This document shows, one piece after another, positions 4,827-7,378 of a stretch of 7,378 nt of DNA. Both the position numbers and the translations under genes were made by a program. The notes under the pieces are model-generated. The model was not told the DNA's origin. It saw only the letters and a program-made list of their open reading frames with translations, and did not search any database. This DNA is from an uncultured Bacillus sp. Lineage in GTDB: Bacteria > Bacillota > Bacilli > Bacillales > Cytobacillaceae. The stretch is taken from the NCBI GenBank assembly GCA_937894355.1, contig CALCRD010000414.1:1-7378 (forward strand), written 5' to 3'. Position 1 is the first letter of the stretch, and each line of letters starts with the position of its first letter.

Positions 4827-5747
4827 ATGAATGTTATTGAAGTTAAAAGTCTAGTAAAAAAGTATAAATCTTTTACTGCTGTAAATGATGTTTCCTTAAA
4901 GGTAGAAGAGGGCTGCATTTTTGGAATGTTAGGTCCAAATGGTGCAGGAAAAACAACGACAATCGAGTGTATTATTGGATTAAATGAAAGAGATGGGGGA
5001 GAGATTAAGGTTTTAGGCCTTGACCCAAAAGTCGATTATAAAAAATTATTTGAACAAATCGGTGTGCAATTACAGGAAACTTCGTATCAAGATAAAATTA
5101 AGGTATTTGAAATCTGTGAGTTGTTTACATCAATGTATGAAAACCCACTAGACTATAAACTACTGTTGGAACGGTTTCATCTCGAGGACAAAATAAAAAG
5201 TTATTTGTCCCAATTATCCGGGGGCCAGAGACAAAAGATTTCGGTTATTCTAGCCTTAATTTCTAACCCAAAACTTATTTTTCTAGATGAGCTAACCACA
5301 GGTCTTGATCCTAAATCGAGGAGAGAGATGTGGAATTATGTATTAGAATTAAGAGATGAAGGTAGAACCGTTTTTATGACAACACATTATATGGAAGAAG
5401 CAGAACATTTATGTGACAAAATTTGTATCATTGATGAAGGGAAAATAATCGCCCTAGATAGCGTGGAGGGTGTTATTGAATTTGCTGATATTGATAATAT
5501 GATTTCCTTTGAAACTGATGAAGATATCGTTCCGTTAATTAGCGAGGGGATTGAAGGGATTAATCGAATAGAAAAAGAGAATCAAAGAATCAAAATCTAT
5601 TCAAAACGAGAAGATATCTTAACAGACTTAATCATTCTTCTAAAAGACAGAAATATTAACTATCGGAAAATGGATATTAATCGACCTGGATTAGAGGATG
5701 CTTTTCTTAAATTAACCGGAAAAGCGTGGAAAGAGGGAGCACAATGA
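4827..5747 (+). CDS. ABC transporter ATP-binding protein (exporter type, ABC-2 system)
   Basis: A 306-residue ATPase that would power the membrane protein encoded next to it. All nucleotide-binding motifs are intact: Walker A GPNGAGKTT (36-44), Q-loop Gln83, signature LSGGQ (130-134), Walker B LIFLDE (150-155) with catalytic Glu155, D-loop GLDP (159-162) and switch His187. The Walker B context is DELTTGLDP where many homologues have DEPTTGLDP, a variant I recall in this subfamily. Residues from about 220 form the extra C-terminal domain (DUF4162-like) often present in drug or antibiotic exporter ATPases such as the DrrA/CcmA-like group. Its stop overlaps the permease start by 4 nt (ATGA), so the two are translationally coupled. 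The substrate is unknown; lipid, antibiotic or peptide export are all possible. Confidence 0.93.
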   Translation: MNVIEVKSLVKKYKSFTAVNDVSLKVEEGCIFGMLGPNGAGKTTTIECIIGLNERDGGEIKVLGLDPKVDYKKLFEQIGVQLQETSYQDKIKVFEICELFTSMYENPLDYKLLLERFHLEDKIKSYLSQLSGGQRQKISVILALISNPKLIFLDELTTGLDPKSRREMWNYVLELRDEGRTVFMTTHYMEEAEHLCDKICIIDEGKIIALDSVEGVIEFADIDNMISFETDEDIVPLISEGIEGINRIEKENQRIKIYSKREDILTDLIILLKDRNINYRKMDINRPGLEDAFLKLTGKAWKEGAQ

Positions 5748-6487
5748 AGATATTTTTAAAAATAACAGCACTTGAATGGAAATTAGCAAATAGGGAATTT
5801 ATTACCCTCTTCTTTGCCCTTGTTTTCCCAGTTTTGATGTTATTGTTATTTGGGTCAATTTATGGGAATGAACCAAATGAGTTTATGGGTGGATTTGGCA
5901 CAGTTGATGTGTCAACACCAGGCTATATCAATATGATTATCGCTGTGACCGGATTAATGTCACTTCCGCTAACTTTAGCACAATATCGAGAACGAAAAAT
6001 CCTTAAGCGATTCATGGCAACACCGATTAAGCCTATCGAGATTTTATTATCCCAATTCATTGTAAATATTATGATGACTATCATGGGATTAATTGTCCTA
6101 ATTGTGGTGGGGAAAATTGTTTTTGATCTGCATTTCTTTGGTAATTTGTTTGAAGCACTGGTTGCTTTTGTCATCATTTTATTGAGTATTTTCTCAATCG
6201 GTTTATTTGTAGCAGGCATTTCAAAGAATATGAAAGTTGCGACCGCTGTTTCTTATATCATCTATTTTCCGATGCTGTTCTTATCAGGTGCAACGATGCC
6301 ACTAGAAATAATGCCACAAAGTATCATAAATATATCAAAGGCACTTCCGATGACCTATGGTGTTAGCTTACTTAAAGGAATTTGGTTAGGCGACCATTTA
6401 AGTGATTTTCCAATTGATATCATTGTCTTAGTATGTATCACGTTAGTATTTGGTGGATTGGCTGTTAAGTTTTTCAAATGGGAATAA
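5744..6487 (+). CDS. ABC-2 type transporter permease
   Basis: A 247-residue membrane protein, the permease partner of the preceding ATPase. Six membrane helices are apparent: about 20-40, 60-80, 100-127, 135-160, 168-188 and 223-243. Between the second and third lies AQYRERKILKRFMATP (79-94), the conserved cytoplasmic segment of ABC-2 permeases that contacts the ATPase. FLSGATMPLEIMP (179-191), with the following PMTYGVSLLKG, is the usual late motif of the family. The ATG at 5744 is preferred over an in-frame ATG at 5726 because GAGGGAG sits just upstream and the 4-nt overlap is the usual coupling. The pair resembles B. subtilis YvfR/YvfS-type exporters, but the two-component genes found with those are absent here. 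The family is secure, the cargo unknown. Confidence 0.93.
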   Translation: MKIFLKITALEWKLANREFITLFFALVFPVLMLLLFGSIYGNEPNEFMGGFGTVDVSTPGYINMIIAVTGLMSLPLTLAQYRERKILKRFMATPIKPIEILLSQFIVNIMMTIMGLIVLIVVGKIVFDLHFFGNLFEALVAFVIILLSIFSIGLFVAGISKNMKVATAVSYIIYFPMLFLSGATMPLEIMPQSIINISKALPMTYGVSLLKGIWLGDHLSDFPIDIIVLVCITLVFGGLAVKFFKWE

Positions 6488-6510
6488 TATAAATCGCGTT
6501 ATCTCAACAC

Positions 6511-6552
6511 AAAAAAGCACAACACGGGCTAAAATGCCAGTTGTGCTTTTTT
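6511..6552. terminator. Bidirectional Rho-independent terminator
   Basis: AAAAAAGCACAAC (6511-6523) and GTTGTGCTTTTTT (6540-6552) form a perfect 13-bp stem. GGC/GCC inside can extend pairing. The T-run on each strand lets it end both the ABC operon (plus) and tenI (minus), which converge here. Confidence 0.93.
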
Positions 6553-6618
6553 GGGCTGAATATTCTGATTGGCTCATATAAAAGTTGTCTCTTGTAATTT
6601 CCGAAAATTCAGAATGAA

Positions 6619-6655
6619 TCACAAGAACCGTCCCCATGTCCCGCCCATGTCACTG
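6619..6655 (+). repeat. GAACCGTCCC REP-like repeat at the 3' end of tenI
   Basis: TCACAAGAACCGTCCCCATG (6619-6638) is a copy of the repeat seen at 4618 and 4657. It is followed by an 11-bp imperfect tandem duplication: CCCATGTC at 6633-6640 and again at 6644-6651. Read on the minus strand the element begins at the tenI stop codon (TGA, 6652-6650) as TGACATGGGCGGGACATGGG. It sits between the gene and the shared terminator. Confidence 0.75.
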
Positions 6656-7231
6656 GAAAACTGAGCTTATGTTTTCTGGATTTAGGCATGTCATGGCTTG
6701 AGACATGATACACCAGCCAGTTGCTCCGGTTGCTGCAATTTGTTTGAGGTTGTTTTGTGAAATTCCTCCGATTGCAAATACCGGGATTGTTACAGTATCA
6801 CATACTTCTGTCAGGAAGGAGAGCCCCCGCGGGGGAACTCCTTTTTTACAATCAGTCGAAAAAATATGGCCAGCTATGACGTAGGAAGCACCTAATTCCT
6901 GAGCTTTCACCGCTTCTGAAACTGAATGGACAGAAGCACCAATTCCTGTGAAGTGCCTTAAATCATGCCTAAACTTTCTTAGGTCTGACATCGATAAATG
7001 AATGTTTGCTAGCTTTAGTTTTTTGGCAACAGAAATGTTTTGATTAATAATCAGCATAACATCGTTAGCTGCACAAATCTCATTAACCGCACTTGCTAAA
7101 TTTTCATATTCCACCAGACTCAAATCTTTCTCACGGAGCATGATAGCATGAGGTTTGCCTTTAGCTAATTCCCCAATCCGCTGCAAAAAATCATCCCTAC
7201 AAAGCTTTCGATTTGTCACCAGAATGAGCAT
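6650..7231 (-). CDS. tenI: Thiazole tautomerase TenI (thiamine phosphate synthase-like fold)
   Basis: A 193-residue TIM-barrel protein of the ThiE/TenI family (PF02581). It is assigned to TenI rather than ThiE because the segment AGHIFSTDCKKGVPPRGLSFL (from residue 120) carries His122, the residue used by B. subtilis TenI to aromatise the thiazole tautomer, and the TDCKKG motif of TenI; ThiE has a different loop here. Other landmarks are IMLREKDL (30-37), INQN (62-65), GASVHSVSEA (98-107) and the phosphate-binding AIGGIS (153-158). It would convert the ThiG product to the isomer used by ThiE in thiamine synthesis. The minus-strand ribosome site AGGGGAA lies about 8 nt before the ATG. It starts 12 nt after the preceding gene, so they are probably co-transcribed. 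The stop falls in a repeat element. No TPP riboswitch is visible here. Confidence 0.88.
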   Translation of the reverse strand: MLILVTNRKLCRDDFLQRIGELAKGKPHAIMLREKDLSLVEYENLASAVNEICAANDVMLIINQNISVAKKLKLANIHLSMSDLRKFRHDLRHFTGIGASVHSVSEAVKAQELGASYVIAGHIFSTDCKKGVPPRGLSFLTEVCDTVTIPVFAIGGISQNNLKQIAATGATGWCIMSQAMTCLNPENISSVFQ

Positions 7232-7243
7232 ATTATCGTTCCC

Positions 7244-7378
7244 CTAAACTCTAATATAATCGGAATAAACTGGCTGCAAACTCTTGCTAAGAATCGCCTG
7301 ATGAACCTCACTCACACTTCGTTCATCGGAAATTTCAAACTGTTGATCACCTTTTTGTTCCTCATCGTGACCACCAAC
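7244..7378 (-). CDS. C-terminal end of an unrecognised protein, upstream of tenI (partial)
   Basis: Reading in from the window edge on the minus strand, 44 codons run open to a TAG at 7246-7244. The tail is hydrophilic and acidic (VGGHDEEQKGDQQFEISDER, ending PVYSDYIRV). I do not recognise it, and it does not look like the end of TenA, ThiO or other thiamine proteins that I can recall. It stops 12 nt before the tenI ATG, and the tenI ribosome site lies between them, which suggests an operon. Its start and main domains lie outside the window. Confidence 0.6.
   Translation of the reverse strand, partial: VGGHDEEQKGDQQFEISDERSVSEVHQAILSKSLQPVYSDYIRV

Noticed and set aside
4798..4831. MerR-type promoter with TTGACC and a palindromic spacer
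   Set aside because: The -10 would fall on the start codon of the ABC ATPase, and no alternative downstream start gives a complete ATPase.
7232..7243. TPP riboswitch ahead of tenI
   Set aside because: Only 12 bases separate tenI from the upstream gene; a riboswitch, if any, must lie beyond the window.

Overview
The window reads as chromosomal DNA of a low-GC, endospore-forming Bacillaceae (Bacillus, Neobacillus, Mesobacillus or a relative). The evidence is AT-rich genes with strong GGAGG-type ribosome sites, U-tailed hairpin terminators after most transcription units, an FbpA-like small protein, a TenI-type thiamine protein, and two dispersed intergenic repeat types that I recognise from this family. 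I see no phage, plasmid, CRISPR, rRNA or tRNA signal. No gene is a transposase or an obvious defence component.

Layout. Bases 1-175 hold a structured Bacillaceae intergenic repeat. A short Fur-regulated-basic-protein-like gene (245-466) follows, and its 3' end runs into a hairpin-rich patch of GAACCGTCCC repeats (about 395-640). Then come a PLP-dependent threonine aldolase-family gene (715-1749) with a strong terminator, a probable tiny hydrophilic protein gene on the minus strand (1829-1984), and a coiled-coil/glycine-zipper membrane protein (2156-2620). A single-gene SPFH/prohibitin unit (2962-3753) and a four-helix membrane protein (4065-4475) follow, each with its own terminator. A second GAACCGTCCC repeat cluster (4607-4690) precedes an ABC exporter operon: ATPase 4827-5747 and permease 5744-6487, overlapping by 4 nt and ending in a 13-bp-stem terminator. 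A third copy of the repeat (6619-6655) touches the stop codon of a convergent tenI gene (6650-7231, minus). Just upstream of tenI on the same strand is the C-terminal end of an unrecognised gene that runs off the window.

How the genes relate. Apart from the two-gene ABC exporter and the probable tenI pair, these look like independent monocistronic units. I do not see one multi-gene system that would count as a new pathway. The most noteworthy signal is the dispersed REP-like GAACCGTCCC family. It appears in three intergenic gaps, forms one long imperfect hairpin, shows small tandem duplications at its edge in two places, and seems to reach the 3' ends of two genes (the FbpA-like gene and tenI).
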